A stretch of DNA of 37,641 nucleotides. It comes from Streptomyces albus subsp. chlorinus. Lineage in GTDB: Bacteria; Actinomycetota; Actinomycetes; Streptomycetales; Streptomycetaceae. Shown piece after piece: positions 7,690 to 14,899 of this stretch (within the stretch, counting starts at the first letter, position 1; the number at the start of each line of letters is the position of its first letter). The stretch spans positions 575,433 through 613,073 of the forward strand of contig NZ_VJOK01000001.1 of the NCBI RefSeq assembly GCF_013302895.1, read 5' to 3'. A program made the position numbers and the translations under genes. The notes beneath the pieces were generated by a model. The model saw only the letters and a list, made by a program, of their open reading frames with translations, ran no database searches and had not been told where the DNA came from.

Positions 7690-7800
7690 GTGCCGGGGGC
7701 GTGGCCCGCCCGCCATCGCGTCCAGCAGTTCGCCGGTGTACCGCCGCACAACCGGGCCGAGCCTCGATGCGCCGAGCACCTTGGCACGGTCCGGCGTCCT
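7690..7800 (-). pseudogene. Possible gene remnant
   Basis: In the 252-bp gap between the ICL-family and WD40 genes, one minus-strand frame reads plausible protein (RAKVLGASRLGPVVRRYTGE, then 'LLDAMAGG') for about 30 codons, without a start or context. It then turns into Pro/Arg-rich noise. It looks like the end of a decayed gene whose family I do not recognise. Chance open reading in GC-rich DNA is a real alternative. Confidence 0.22.
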
Positions 7801-7838
7801 TGGCCCGGGGCCCCGGCCGGAGGCGGTTTCCGCGCGGG

Positions 7839-8918
7839 TCAGCCGACGGCCCGGGTGAGGTCCCACACGCACAGGCCGTCCCGGCGGGACGAGGTGACGG
7901 CGACCGGGGTGCCCGCGATCTCGGTGACGGTCTGCAGGTGACCGGGGAGCGGTGCACCCAGCTGCCGCCCGGCGACCAGATCCCACACCCGGCTGGTGCC
8001 GTCGTCGCTGCCGGTCACGGCGAGGGCGCGGCCGGCCACCCGCGCCGTTCCCATGGTGGAGAGCTGCTCGGTGTGACCGGTCAGGGGCTCTCCGAGCGGC
8101 TCTCCCGTGTCGAGGTCCCACCGGTGGAGGACGCACTCGTCCCCGCCGGCCGCCACGATCCTGCGCCCGTCCGCCTCCACCGCCGCCATCGCCCGGGGAA
8201 CAGGCTCCACACCGGTCAGGGACGGCCCCCACTGCTGCCCGCTGAGCAGGTCCCACACCTGGACGAAGTCGTCGTGGCCTCCGGTCACGGCGACGGGCCG
8301 GCCGTCGAGGAAGCCCGTGCCCAGATCACCGTTGTAGCTGACCTCGGCCGTCATCACCTGCTCTCCGGTCCCCGGCTTGCGGACGATCAGCCGCCCCTCC
8401 TCGGAGTTGCTGACGAGGAGAGGCCCGGCGTCGCCGTGCAGGGCCGCGAGCCCGGTGACGCCCAGTTCGTGCCCGGTGTGGGTCCTGCCCACCTGCCGGC
8501 CGGTGCGCAGGTCCCAGAGCCGCACGGCCCCGCCCGTCGTCTCCAGGTCGGGGCCGGCCAGGTCGAACCGGCCACCGCCCGTGACGACCACGGGGCGTCC
8601 GTCCAGGTGGGCGACCGTCACCTCGGAGGCGATCTCGTACTCGTCCAGCTCCCAGCGCGGCCGCTCGCCGTCCTCCTCCTCGTCCCAGTCCTCGTCCCAC
8701 TCGCCGACCTCGTGGTACCACGCGTCGTCGGGGCCGGCGGCGGAGAGGTCCAGCGGGCGCCGCGCGCACTCACCGGCGGCGAGGTCACACACCCACAGCG
8801 TCGCGGAGGTGTCCACGTTGACGGCGACGGAAACGCCCTCCAGCTCCAGGACCGGTGTCGTGTCGTGCCGGCCGTGCGCGTGGTCGCCGTACCGCGTCAT
8901 CATGCGCTCATCGATCAT
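7839..8918 (-). CDS. WD40-repeat beta-propeller protein
   Basis: This 359-aa protein contains repeated blades ending in the WD-like tetrad: 'GAVRLWDLRTGRQVG', 'DFVQVWDLLSGQQWG', 'CVLHRWDLDTGEPLG', 'GTSRVWDLVAGRQLG' and 'DGLCVWDLTRAVG'. Matching 'V(V/L)AAGG' or 'AVTGSDDG' strands lie between them, giving six to seven blades. An acidic stretch at about 75-100 (DEDWDEEEDGE) is inserted between early blades. There is no signal peptide or membrane segment, so it is a cytosolic scaffold of unknown partner. It lies 46 bp downstream of the cupin-XRE regulator on the same strand. The start has no strong Shine-Dalgarno; a Met a few codons further in is an alternative. Confidence 0.85.
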   Translation of the reverse strand: MIDERMMTRYGDHAHGRHDTTPVLELEGVSVAVNVDTSATLWVCDLAAGECARRPLDLSAAGPDDAWYHEVGEWDEDWDEEEDGERPRWELDEYEIASEVTVAHLDGRPVVVTGGGRFDLAGPDLETTGGAVRLWDLRTGRQVGRTHTGHELGVTGLAALHGDAGPLLVSNSEEGRLIVRKPGTGEQVMTAEVSYNGDLGTGFLDGRPVAVTGGHDDFVQVWDLLSGQQWGPSLTGVEPVPRAMAAVEADGRRIVAAGGDECVLHRWDLDTGEPLGEPLTGHTEQLSTMGTARVAGRALAVTGSDDGTSRVWDLVAGRQLGAPLPGHLQTVTEIAGTPVAVTSSRRDGLCVWDLTRAVG

Positions 8919-8964
8919 GGGCGGACCCTAAACCCCGGCACCGACAAGCGCGTTGACGCTCCTC

Positions 8965-9558
8965 TCAGGTCCCGGCGGCGGGGCGGGCGCGGACGTGCAC
9001 GCGCTCGCCCTGGGCGCCGTAGAGCGCCAGCCACTCCACGGGGCGGTCCCCGGCGTTGGCGACGGCGTGGGGCACGCGGGTGTCGAACTCCGCGGCCTCT
9101 CCGGCGGTGAGGACGAGGTCCTTCTCGCCCAGCGCGAGGAGCAGCCGGCCGGAGAGGACGTAGAGCCACTCGTAGCCCTCGTGCACACCCTGCTCGGGCC
9201 GCGTGGTCCGGGGGGCGGCGGGGGCGGGGAGGATCTGCTTGTAGGCGTGCAGTCCGCCCGCGTACCGCGTCAGCGGGACCCAGGTGTGGCCGTGCCGGGT
9301 GAAAGGGCGCGGATGCACGCGGGGGTCGCCGGTGCGGGTGCCCACCAGCTCGTCCAGGGCCAGGCCGTAGGCGGTGGCCAGGGGCAGCAGGTGTTTCAGT
9401 GTCGGTTCCCGCTGCCCGGACTCCAGCCGGGACAGCGTGCTCACGGAGATCCCCGTGGTCGCGCTCAGCCCGGCCAGCGTGGTGCCGCGCTCCCGTCGCA
9501 GGGCCCGCAGCCGCGGGCCCACAGCGGCCACGGCCCCGGCGAGATCGTCGTCCTTCAT
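8965..9558 (-). CDS. XRE-family transcriptional regulator with C-terminal cupin domain
   Basis: This 197-aa protein begins MKDDDLAGAVAAVGPRLRAL. Its N-terminal XRE helix-turn-helix (about 15-70) reads 'TTLAGLSATTGISVSTLSRL' followed by 'ESGQREPTLKHLLPLA'. The C-terminal cupin (about 115-195) has 'EGYEWLYVLSGRLLLALGEK' and 'FDTRVPHAVANAG'. The architecture is that of small-molecule-responsive regulators, often acting on their own and neighbouring promoters. The ATG at 9558 is chosen because upstream in-frame sequence is low-complexity and lies across the divergent promoter. It diverges from the methyltransferase gene, with a palindrome just before its start. Confidence 0.9.
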   Translation of the reverse strand: MKDDDLAGAVAAVGPRLRALRRERGTTLAGLSATTGISVSTLSRLESGQREPTLKHLLPLATAYGLALDELVGTRTGDPRVHPRPFTRHGHTWVPLTRYAGGLHAYKQILPAPAAPRTTRPEQGVHEGYEWLYVLSGRLLLALGEKDLVLTAGEAAEFDTRVPHAVANAGDRPVEWLALYGAQGERVHVRARPAAGT

Positions 9559-9565
9559 GTCCCTA

Positions 9566-9582
9566 TTTGCCAAGACGGCAAA
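9566..9582. promoter_or_regulatory. Inverted repeat TTTGCC-N5-GGCAAA, candidate operator of the XRE-cupin regulator
   Basis: A perfect 6-bp inverted repeat with a 5-bp spacer lies 8 bp upstream of the regulator's ATG, in the divergent region shared with the methyltransferase. A TTGACA-like -35 (minus strand) occurs just upstream of it at about 9588-9593. XRE-cupin regulators commonly bind such repeats and repress themselves. Assignment is by position and symmetry only. Confidence 0.45.
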
Positions 9583-9712
9583 GTTCTTTGTCAAGCGGCA
9601 GCTGGTGCGGGCAGCCTCACACCCGGGAGCCCCACGGCCCAGGGCGCTCCCCGGCCCCGGCCGGTGCGGGCCGCGGGCGGCTCCGCCCCACCACGAGAGG
9701 AACTCACGGACG

Positions 9713-10366
9713 ATGGACACCACCGACGCCCGGACGGAAGCGGTCTCCACCCAGGAGTTCTGGGACGCCCGCTACCGCGCCGAGGAGCAGGTCTTCAGCG
9801 GCGCCCCCAACGCGGCGCTGGTCCGCGAGACGGCGGACCTGGTGCCGGGCACCGCCCTGGAACTGGGCTGCGGGGAGGGCGGTGACGCCGTCTGGCTCGC
9901 GCAGCGGGGCTGGACCGTCACCGCCACCGACGTCTCCTCCGTCGCCCTGCGGCGCGCCGCCGACCGCGCGGAGGCGGCCGGGGTGGGCGACCGGATCGAC
10001 TGGCAGCGGCACGATCTCGCCGAGTCGTTCCCGGAGGGGACCTTCGACCTCGTCTCCTCCCACTTCCTCTACCCGCCCCGGCCCGAGGGCAGGGAGCCGA
10101 TCCTGCGCAGGGCGGCGGGGTCCGTCGCGCCCGGCGGGGTGCTCCTCATCGTCAGCCACGCCGGTATGCCGCCCTGGGAGAGCGCCCCCGACCCGGAGTT
10201 CTCCTTCCCCACTCCCGAAGAGCTGCTGGCCGCGCTCGACCTGCCCGCCGGGCGGTGGGAGGTGCTCGTCAGCGAGACCTACCAGCGCCCCGTGACCGAC
10301 CCCGAGGGGCGGCCGGCGACCCGCCCGGACAGCACCCTCAAGCTCCGCCGGCGCACACAGGACTGA
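9713..10366 (+). CDS. Class I SAM-dependent methyltransferase
   Basis: This 217-aa protein has motif I '[16 protein letters not shown]' (SAM-binding Gly-rich loop, about residues 48-63), '[10 protein letters not shown]' with the acidic residue that holds the SAM ribose, '[14 protein letters not shown]', and '[14 protein letters not shown]' (motif IV region), then '[13 protein letters not shown]'. It resembles small TehB/UbiE-like methyltransferases; the substrate is unknown. The ATG at 9713 is preceded by GAGAGGA about 12 nt away; upstream in-frame sequence crosses the regulator's start. It is divergent from the XRE-cupin regulator, which is the likeliest controller. Confidence 0.88.
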   Translation: MDTTDARTEAVSTQEFWDARYRAEEQVFSGAPNAALVRETADLVPGTALELGCGEGGDAVWLAQRGWTVTATDVSSVALRRAADRAEAAGVGDRIDWQRHDLAESFPEGTFDLVSSHFLYPPRPEGREPILRRAAGSVAPGGVLLIVSHAGMPPWESAPDPEFSFPTPEELLAALDLPAGRWEVLVSETYQRPVTDPEGRPATRPDSTLKLRRRTQD

Positions 10367-10377
10367 CAGGACGGCCC

Positions 10378-10409
10378 CGCCCCACCGCACCGGGTGCCGC
10401 CGTGGGGCG
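10378..10409. terminator. Hairpin in the convergent gap after the methyltransferase
   Basis: CGCCCCAC (10378-10385) pairs with GTGGGGCG (10402-10409). A further short hairpin (GCACC-G-GGTGC) sits inside the loop. It begins 12 bp after the methyltransferase stop and lies between it and the convergent L32 gene, so it probably terminates transcription from the left. Confidence 0.5.
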
Positions 10410-10533
10410 CACGCGACCGGCAGGCCCGGCAGCCGGACGCCCACCACGTGACGCCTCACCGGACGGCGGCCGGGCGCACGGTCGCCGGCGGAGACGATCC
10501 GGGCCGCCGGTCGCGCGTCACGGCACCCGGCCC

Positions 10534-10699
10534 TCAGGGGCGCAGCAGGCCGCGCTCGTACGCCTTGACCAGCCGCTGGGGGCACCCGGTGGACCTTTCC
10601 GTCCACCGTGACGGGCACGAGCTGCGGCGTGGTGGCCTTCCACCGGGCGCGGCGGTGGCGGGTGTTGCTGCGGGACATCTTCCGCTTGGGCACGGCCAT
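10534..10699 (-). pseudogene. rpmF: Ribosomal protein L32, zinc-independent (C-minus) paralog, with a one-base frameshift
   Basis: The minus strand from 10699 reads [20 protein letters not shown] and on through '[12 protein letters not shown]' and 'KVHRVP', which is unmistakably bacterial L32. It then leaves frame at a run of five G (10578-10582; five C in the mRNA). Removing one base restores '[14 protein letters not shown]' and a TGA at 10534-10536, giving the normal length of about 54 residues. The protein has none of the cysteines of the zinc-binding L32, so it is the alternative form used when zinc is short. A GGAGG precedes the ATG, and a Zur-like palindrome lies 32 bp upstream. The shift could be a true mutation, a base-calling error in a homopolymer, or a site of +1 frameshifting (CCC-C). 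Confidence 0.85.
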
Positions 10700-10730
10700 G
10701 GGAACCTCCTGATGTGGTGACCGCGCCAGG

Positions 10731-10753
10731 TTAATGGAAATGAACACCATTAC
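10731..10753. promoter_or_regulatory. Zur-like operator upstream of the L32 paralog
   Basis: TAATGG (10732-10737) and CCATTA (10747-10752) form an inverted repeat around TGGAAATGAACACCA, which matches about 10 of 15 positions of the streptomycete Zur box TGAAAATGATTTTCA. It stands directly upstream of a cysteine-free L32 gene, a classic Zur target class. The position and local AT-richness support an operator/promoter. Confidence 0.55.
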
Positions 10754-10770
10754 CAAGTCGGACCGCCGTA

Positions 10771-10804
10771 AGCCGGACGCGGCCATCAGCCGGACGCGGC
10801 CATC
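10771..10804. repeat. 17-bp tandem duplication at the end of the nucleotidyltransferase gene
   Basis: The 17-bp unit AGCCGGACGCGGCCATC occurs twice in direct succession (10771-10787 and 10788-10804). The stop codon of the nucleotidyltransferase gene lies at the junction, so the duplication leaves the last residues (MAASG) unchanged and the second copy outside the gene. Confidence 0.85.
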
Positions 10805-11406
10805 AGGCGGGCGCGCCACGGATGGTCGCCGTGGACGAGCGCCAGCGCCTCGGCCAGCCACCGCCGCTGCTCGTCGTCGAGGACGGGGAGCACCTCGGTG
10901 AAATCCCTCTCGTCGCGGGGCCGGGGGCGGTGTGCCTTGTAGAACAACTGGACCTCCGGCGCGAGGTAGGGCGTTCCGTCCGCGGCGACCCTTCCCAGGC
11001 GGGCGAGGGGACGGCGGACCCGGCGGTCCCCGCGCGAGATCCAGGTCCCCTCCTCGGCCTCGTCGAGCATGACCTGGATGCGCCAGGGCCCGGCGGGGCC
11101 GGGGCGGCACCAGATGTCGTGCACACCCGCGGGCAGTGTCTCGCCGGGGCACCAGCGGCGGAGGGTGCCCGGCGGGTCCGCCGCCCACCACTCCCATCCG
11201 GACAGGGCCGTCTGGACGGCGAGCTGGTCGCGCCGCAGGACGAGGACGTCGATGTCGCCGTGCTCGCGGAAGCCGTGGCCGACGGCGAGTTCGACGGCGT
11301 ACCCGCCCGCGATCCACCAGGGCGCCCCGCACGCGGCGAAGAGCGCCGCCACCTCGGACGGCCGTGCCGGTTCCCATGGGCCCCAGGGGGTTTCGGTGCG
11401 CGTCAT
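10786..11406 (-). CDS. Nucleotidyltransferase-fold protein (aminoglycoside 2''-adenylyltransferase-like)
   Basis: This 206-aa protein has the minimal nucleotidyltransferase signature '[14 protein letters not shown]' followed by '[14 protein letters not shown]', where the Asp pair binds metal. Later '[11 protein letters not shown]' has the probable third acidic strand, and '[20 protein letters not shown]' follows. This arrangement matches the aminoglycoside-2''-adenylyltransferase-like family common in actinobacteria, mostly of unknown substrate; resistance cannot be assumed. No Shine-Dalgarno is visible before the ATG, so it may be translated from a leaderless message. It is an isolated gene. 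Confidence 0.8.
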   Translation of the reverse strand: MTRTETPWGPWEPARPSEVAALFAACGAPWWIAGGYAVELAVGHGFREHGDIDVLVLRRDQLAVQTALSGWEWWAADPPGTLRRWCPGETLPAGVHDIWCRPGPAGPWRIQVMLDEAEEGTWISRGDRRVRRPLARLGRVAADGTPYLAPEVQLFYKAHRPRPRDERDFTEVLPVLDDEQRRWLAEALALVHGDHPWRARLMAASG

Positions 11407-11420
11407 GCGAGGAGGCTACG

Positions 11421-11471
11421 CGGGCGCGTGTTCTGGGCGGGCGCGTGCCCTGGGCGGGCGCGTGCCCTGGG
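11421..11471. repeat. Three tandem copies of a 17-bp unit
   Basis: The unit CGGGCGCGTGCCCTGGG is repeated three times without gaps; the first copy has TT in place of CC. It lies in the 173-bp gap upstream of the nucleotidyltransferase start and downstream of the baeRF gene. Either a slippage product or a repeated regulatory motif. Confidence 0.85.
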
Positions 11472-11579
11472 CCGACCGCCGGAGCGGACCCGCTTCCCCC
11501 GCTCTCTCCCCCTCCGCCGCCGGACCCCGCCGGAGGCTGTCCGCTCCCCCTCCCCGGAGCCGGCACGGGCGCTGGGGTG

Positions 11580-12776
11580 TCAGGCGGCGGCGGGCGCGGC
11601 GTAGCGCAGCAAGGCTCCGATGCCGTCCTCCAGGGCGAGTTCGTCGCGGTCCACGACCACCAGTTCGGCGCCGGTGCCCACGGCCGCACGGATCAGCAGG
11701 GACTCCACCGGCTCCTGGCGGGCGGAGGGGGCGCCGAAGACCCACAGCTCCTCCTCGGAGCGGGCGATGTGCGTCGGCCTGGGGCCTCCCCACAGCCGTT
11801 GCGGGGCCACGCCCGGCACGTTGACCACCAGCGCCTCGACCTGACCGCGCTGGAGTGCGGCGACCACGGCGGTCATGCCCTCGCACGAGGAAGGGTCGCG
11901 GGCCCGCTGTGCGAGGTATCTGTCGAGGTGCAGCAGGTCGCGTTCGTTCAGCCGGCCGTCGAGCACCGCGGCCAGGTCCTCCTCCATCAGCGCCCTGCCC
12001 GGCGCCGCCACCGGCCGGTCCCCGCCCTCGACCGTGAGGACACGGCCGGCGAGCTTGGGCGGCAGCCGGTTGACGAGAACGCCCTGCGCCCAGCCCTCTC
12101 CCTCCTGGGCCCGCACGACGACGGCCTGGGCGCCGGTGTCGTCGGCCGCGCGGTTGACGACACCGGCCAGCCGCGCCGCGCCCCGCTGCCACTCCTCGAC
12201 GGGACAGCGGCGGGTGGTGACCGGCCACGGTGCCACGCGGCTCATCGGCCACCGGCCCGTCTGCAGGCGCACCACGATCTCGTCCCCGCCGCGGCCGGGC
12301 GCCGCCGTCCGGCCGGCTTCCGGGTCCTGCGCGGCGGCCTCGTCCCCCTCTTGCCCCTCGTCCCCCTCGACCGCCTCGCCGAGCCCGCCAGCGGGGCGCC
12401 TGTCGATCGACACGGCCACATAGGGAAGGTCCGGAGCGTGCTGCACCGCCAGCGGCATGGCGTCGGGGAGCGCGCTGAAGCGGGCGGTGCCCCGGCCGGG
12501 CGGCCGGGGCAGTTCCTCGGTCAGCGCCAGGTCTCCGTCCACGCAGAACAGCGCCTGGCCGTGCCGGCCCGCCACGTCCCGGTCGGTGCCCACGCCGGCG
12601 GCCAGCGCGGAGAGGGTGGCGGCGTCGGCGCCCTGGGCCCGCAGTTCCTCGCGCGCGTGCCCCCACCGCAGCCCGATCGCCCGGTCCGGGTCCCCGGTGT
12701 CGCGGGAGGTGTCCAGGTAGACGCTGGCGACCCGCCCCTCGGCGGCGTACAGGGGGTCCAGGAAGGACAGTCTCAC
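11580..12776 (-). CDS. baeRF-type protein (bacterial archaeo-eukaryotic release factor relative, family 2)
   Basis: This 398-aa protein begins [20 protein letters not shown], with 'LDTSRDT', typical of the baeRF family 2 proteins of actinobacteria. The body has an RNase-H-like central domain ('[15 protein letters not shown]' and '[13 protein letters not shown]') and an L7Ae-like C-terminal part ('[20 protein letters not shown]', then 'GIGALLRYA'). These are relatives of eRF1/Vms1 peptidyl-tRNA hydrolases and are thought to act on stalled ribosomes; direct evidence in bacteria is limited. I see no canonical GGQ loop. An acidic low-complexity stretch lies near residues 135-155. The GTG start is preceded by a strong GAGGAGG. 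It lies downstream of the ferric-siderophore ATPase gene, beyond a terminator-like hairpin. Confidence 0.8.
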   Translation of the reverse strand: MRLSFLDPLYAAEGRVASVYLDTSRDTGDPDRAIGLRWGHAREELRAQGADAATLSALAAGVGTDRDVAGRHGQALFCVDGDLALTEELPRPPGRGTARFSALPDAMPLAVQHAPDLPYVAVSIDRRPAGGLGEAVEGDEGQEGDEAAAQDPEAGRTAAPGRGGDEIVVRLQTGRWPMSRVAPWPVTTRRCPVEEWQRGAARLAGVVNRAADDTGAQAVVVRAQEGEGWAQGVLVNRLPPKLAGRVLTVEGGDRPVAAPGRALMEEDLAAVLDGRLNERDLLHLDRYLAQRARDPSSCEGMTAVVAALQRGQVEALVVNVPGVAPQRLWGGPRPTHIARSEEELWVFGAPSARQEPVESLLIRAAVGTGAELVVVDRDELALEDGIGALLRYAAPAAA

Positions 12777-12825
12777 CGTTCCTCCTCGTCACGGCGCGGA
12801 GGCCCGCAGTGCACACGCCTCACGT

Positions 12826-12850
12826 GCTCCTCCCCCAGTGTGGGAGGGGC
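12826..12850. terminator. Hairpin downstream of the uptake ATPase gene
   Basis: CCTCCC (12829-12834) pairs with GGGAGG (12842-12847) across CCAGTGT, and further pairs form outside (12826-12828 with 12848-12850, including one G-U). It lies about 95 bp beyond the stop of the ATPase gene and before the baeRF gene, so it would end the iron-uptake transcript. Confidence 0.55.
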
Positions 12851-12944
12851 CGGTGCCGCCCGCCACCCGGATGGACGCCGCTCCGGCGAGATCGCGTCCG
12901 GTGCGGCCGGGGAGCCGTCGGACCTGGGCGTCGCCGGACTGCCG

Positions 12945-13754
12945 TCACTTGGGGCGGGGGCCGGCCGCGCGGGGGCGGGGGACGACGACGGGGGCGGCGT
13001 CGGCGGGGGCGGGGAGGATGTCGGTCTCCACCTGGTACAGCTCCTTGACGAGGGCCTCGTCGACCGTGTCGCGGGGCGGGCCCTGGGCCAGGACGCGGCC
13101 GTCCTTCATCGCGACGAGGGTGTCCGCGTAGCGGGCGGCGGCCGTCAGGTCGTGCTGCACCATGACGACCGTGCGGCCCGTGGCGGCCACCTCGCGGACG
13201 AGTTCGAGGACGTCGACGGCGTGCCCGAGGTCGAGCGCGCTGGTCGGCTCGTCGAGGAGCACCACCGGGGTGTGCTGGGCGAGCACCATCGCCAGCCAGC
13301 AGCGCTGCCGCTGGCCGCCGGACAGCTCGTCGAGGCGTTCGCCGGCCAGCCCGGCGGTGCCGGTGGCCTCCAGCGCCTCCCGTACGGCGCGCTCGTCCTC
13401 GCGGGACCACTGGCGCAGCAGCCCCTGGTGGGGATGGCGGCCGTATCGGACGAGTCCGGCGACGGTGACCGCCTCGGGGGCGCGCGGCGACTGGGGCAGC
13501 AGGGCCACGCGGTGCGCGGCCTGACGGCGGCTCAGCTGCCAGATGTCGACGCCGCCGACGCCGACCGTGCCGGACCGGGGGCGGTGGAGGCGGGCCAGGG
13601 TGCGCAGCAGGGTGGACTTGCCGCAGCCGTTGGGGCCGACGACGGCGGCCACCTGTCCGGCCGGGACGGTCAGTTCCACGTCGTGGACGACGGGCCGGCC
13701 GGGGTAGCCGGCGTGCAGGGCGCGGACCTCCAAGCCCGGTGATGTCGCGGTCAT
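12945..13754 (-). CDS. fepC: Ferric-siderophore ABC transporter, ATP-binding protein (FepC type)
   Basis: This 269-aa ABC ATPase has Walker A 'GPNGCGKST' (residues about 40-48), Q-loop 'LLPQSPRAPEAVTV', signature 'LSGGQRQR' (about 144-151), Walker B 'PVVLLDEPTSALD' and the H-loop 'MVQHD'. It belongs to the FecE/FepC family that powers iron-siderophore import with FecCD permeases. It is the last gene of the fepD-fepG-fepC operon and starts just after the permease stop. The ATG at 13754 is chosen; a GTG at 13766 overlapping the upstream stop (GTGA) is an alternative, but its Shine-Dalgarno would be too close. Confidence 0.92.
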   Translation of the reverse strand: MTATSPGLEVRALHAGYPGRPVVHDVELTVPAGQVAAVVGPNGCGKSTLLRTLARLHRPRSGTVGVGGVDIWQLSRRQAAHRVALLPQSPRAPEAVTVAGLVRYGRHPHQGLLRQWSREDERAVREALEATGTAGLAGERLDELSGGQRQRCWLAMVLAQHTPVVLLDEPTSALDLGHAVDVLELVREVAATGRTVVMVQHDLTAAARYADTLVAMKDGRVLAQGPPRDTVDEALVKELYQVETDILPAPADAAPVVVPRPRAAGPRPK

Positions 13755-13762
13755 GGTGCGGA

Positions 13763-14899
13763 TCACGCCTTTCCGGTGGTGCGGTCCGAGCGGAGCAGGA
13801 CCCACAGGAGGAAGGGCCCGCCGAGGACGCTGGTGACGACGCCGACGGGGAGTTCGACGGGGGCGATGACACGGCCGAGCGCGTCGGCCGCGACGACGAG
13901 GGCGGCGCCGGTCAGCGCGGAGGCGAGGACGGGGACGCGGGTGGGGCCGCAGAGCCGCTGGGCGAGGACGGGCGCGGCCAGGGCGACGAAGGCGATGGGG
14001 CCGCCGACGCCGACGGCGAGCCCGGCCAGCGCGACGGCGAGCCCGAGCGCGGCGGCCCGCAGCCGGCGCAGGTCCACGCCGAGCGAGGCGGCCATCTCGT
14101 CGTCGAAGCGCAGGAGTTGCAGCCGGTGTCCGGCGGCGAGGCTGAGCGGCACCAGGAGGAGCAGGGCGGTCAGGAAGGGGGTCCCGGCGCTCCAGTCGCG
14201 GCCGTTGAGGCTGCCGACGGTCCACAGGAAGACGCCGCCCGCGGTGTTGTCGTTCTCCCGCGACATGACCAGGTCGCTGACCGCTCCGACAACTGTGGAG
14301 ACGCCGATGCCGACGACGAGGAGGCGGTGGCCGGCGGTTCCGGCACCGCCCGCGCACAGTACGACGAGGGCCGCGGCGGCGACGGCGCCGAGCGGGCCGA
14401 GCCACCAGTGTCCGACCATGCCGGTGGCGGAGCCCGCCGCGGTGGCGACGACGGCGGCGGTGGCGCCCTCGTTGACACCGACCAGGTCGGGGGTGGCGAG
14501 CCGGTTCCCGGCCAGCGTCTGGGTGAGGCACCCGGAGATGCCGAGTGCCGCGCCGACCATCAGGCCCACGCACAGGCGCGGCAGCCGGAAGTCCCGCACG
14601 ATCATCACGGTTGCGGGGTCCCCGGTGCCCAGCAGTCCGGACAGGGCGTCCGGGACGCTCATCCCGGTGGAACTCGCCACCACGGCCAGGGCGGTGAGGA
14701 GCACGAGCAGCGGCACCAGCAGGGCGACGGCGAGGGCGCTGCGGCGCGGGAAGAGCCAGGACCGGGTGCCCGCGCGCAGCACAGTGCTGTCGGGCGGGGT
14801 CACCGGGGGGTGCCCCGTCCGCGCGCCTCGCTTGCCCACCGCGGCGTCAGCGGCGGCCGGCGCGGTCCCGTGCCCGGGGCCGGACCCCGGCGCCGTCAT
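13763..14899 (-). CDS. fepG: Ferric-siderophore ABC transporter permease (FecCD family, FepG type)
   Basis: This 378-aa integral membrane protein has many hydrophobic segments from about residue 60 onward. FecCD landmarks are 'DFRLPRLCVGLMVGAALGIS' with 'GCLTQTLAGNRLATPDLVGV', then 'GSLNGRDW', 'LRFDDEMAASLGVDL' and 'GPIAFVALAAPVLAQRL'. It forms the channel with the neighbouring permease. A 60-residue Ala/Gly/Pro-rich N-terminal extension precedes the first membrane helix. The ATG overlaps the stop of the upstream permease (ATGA), indicating translational coupling. Confidence 0.92.
   Translation of the reverse strand: MTAPGSGPGHGTAPAAADAAVGKRGARTGHPPVTPPDSTVLRAGTRSWLFPRRSALAVALLVPLLVLLTALAVVASSTGMSVPDALSGLLGTGDPATVMIVRDFRLPRLCVGLMVGAALGISGCLTQTLAGNRLATPDLVGVNEGATAAVVATAAGSATGMVGHWWLGPLGAVAAAALVVLCAGGAGTAGHRLLVVGIGVSTVVGAVSDLVMSRENDNTAGGVFLWTVGSLNGRDWSAGTPFLTALLLLVPLSLAAGHRLQLLRFDDEMAASLGVDLRRLRAAALGLAVALAGLAVGVGGPIAFVALAAPVLAQRLCGPTRVPVLASALTGAALVVAADALGRVIAPVELPVGVVTSVLGGPFLLWVLLRSDRTTGKA

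Noticed and set aside
4732..8256. An 1174-codon minus-strand frame
   Set aside because: It overlaps the stressosome genes in antisense and reads part of the ICL-family gene out of frame. It is a shadow.
9704..11689. 661-codon minus-strand frame containing the start of L32
   Set aside because: Only the 40 codons from 10699 are real protein. The rest is the out-of-frame tail of L32 plus shadow sequence of neighbouring genes.
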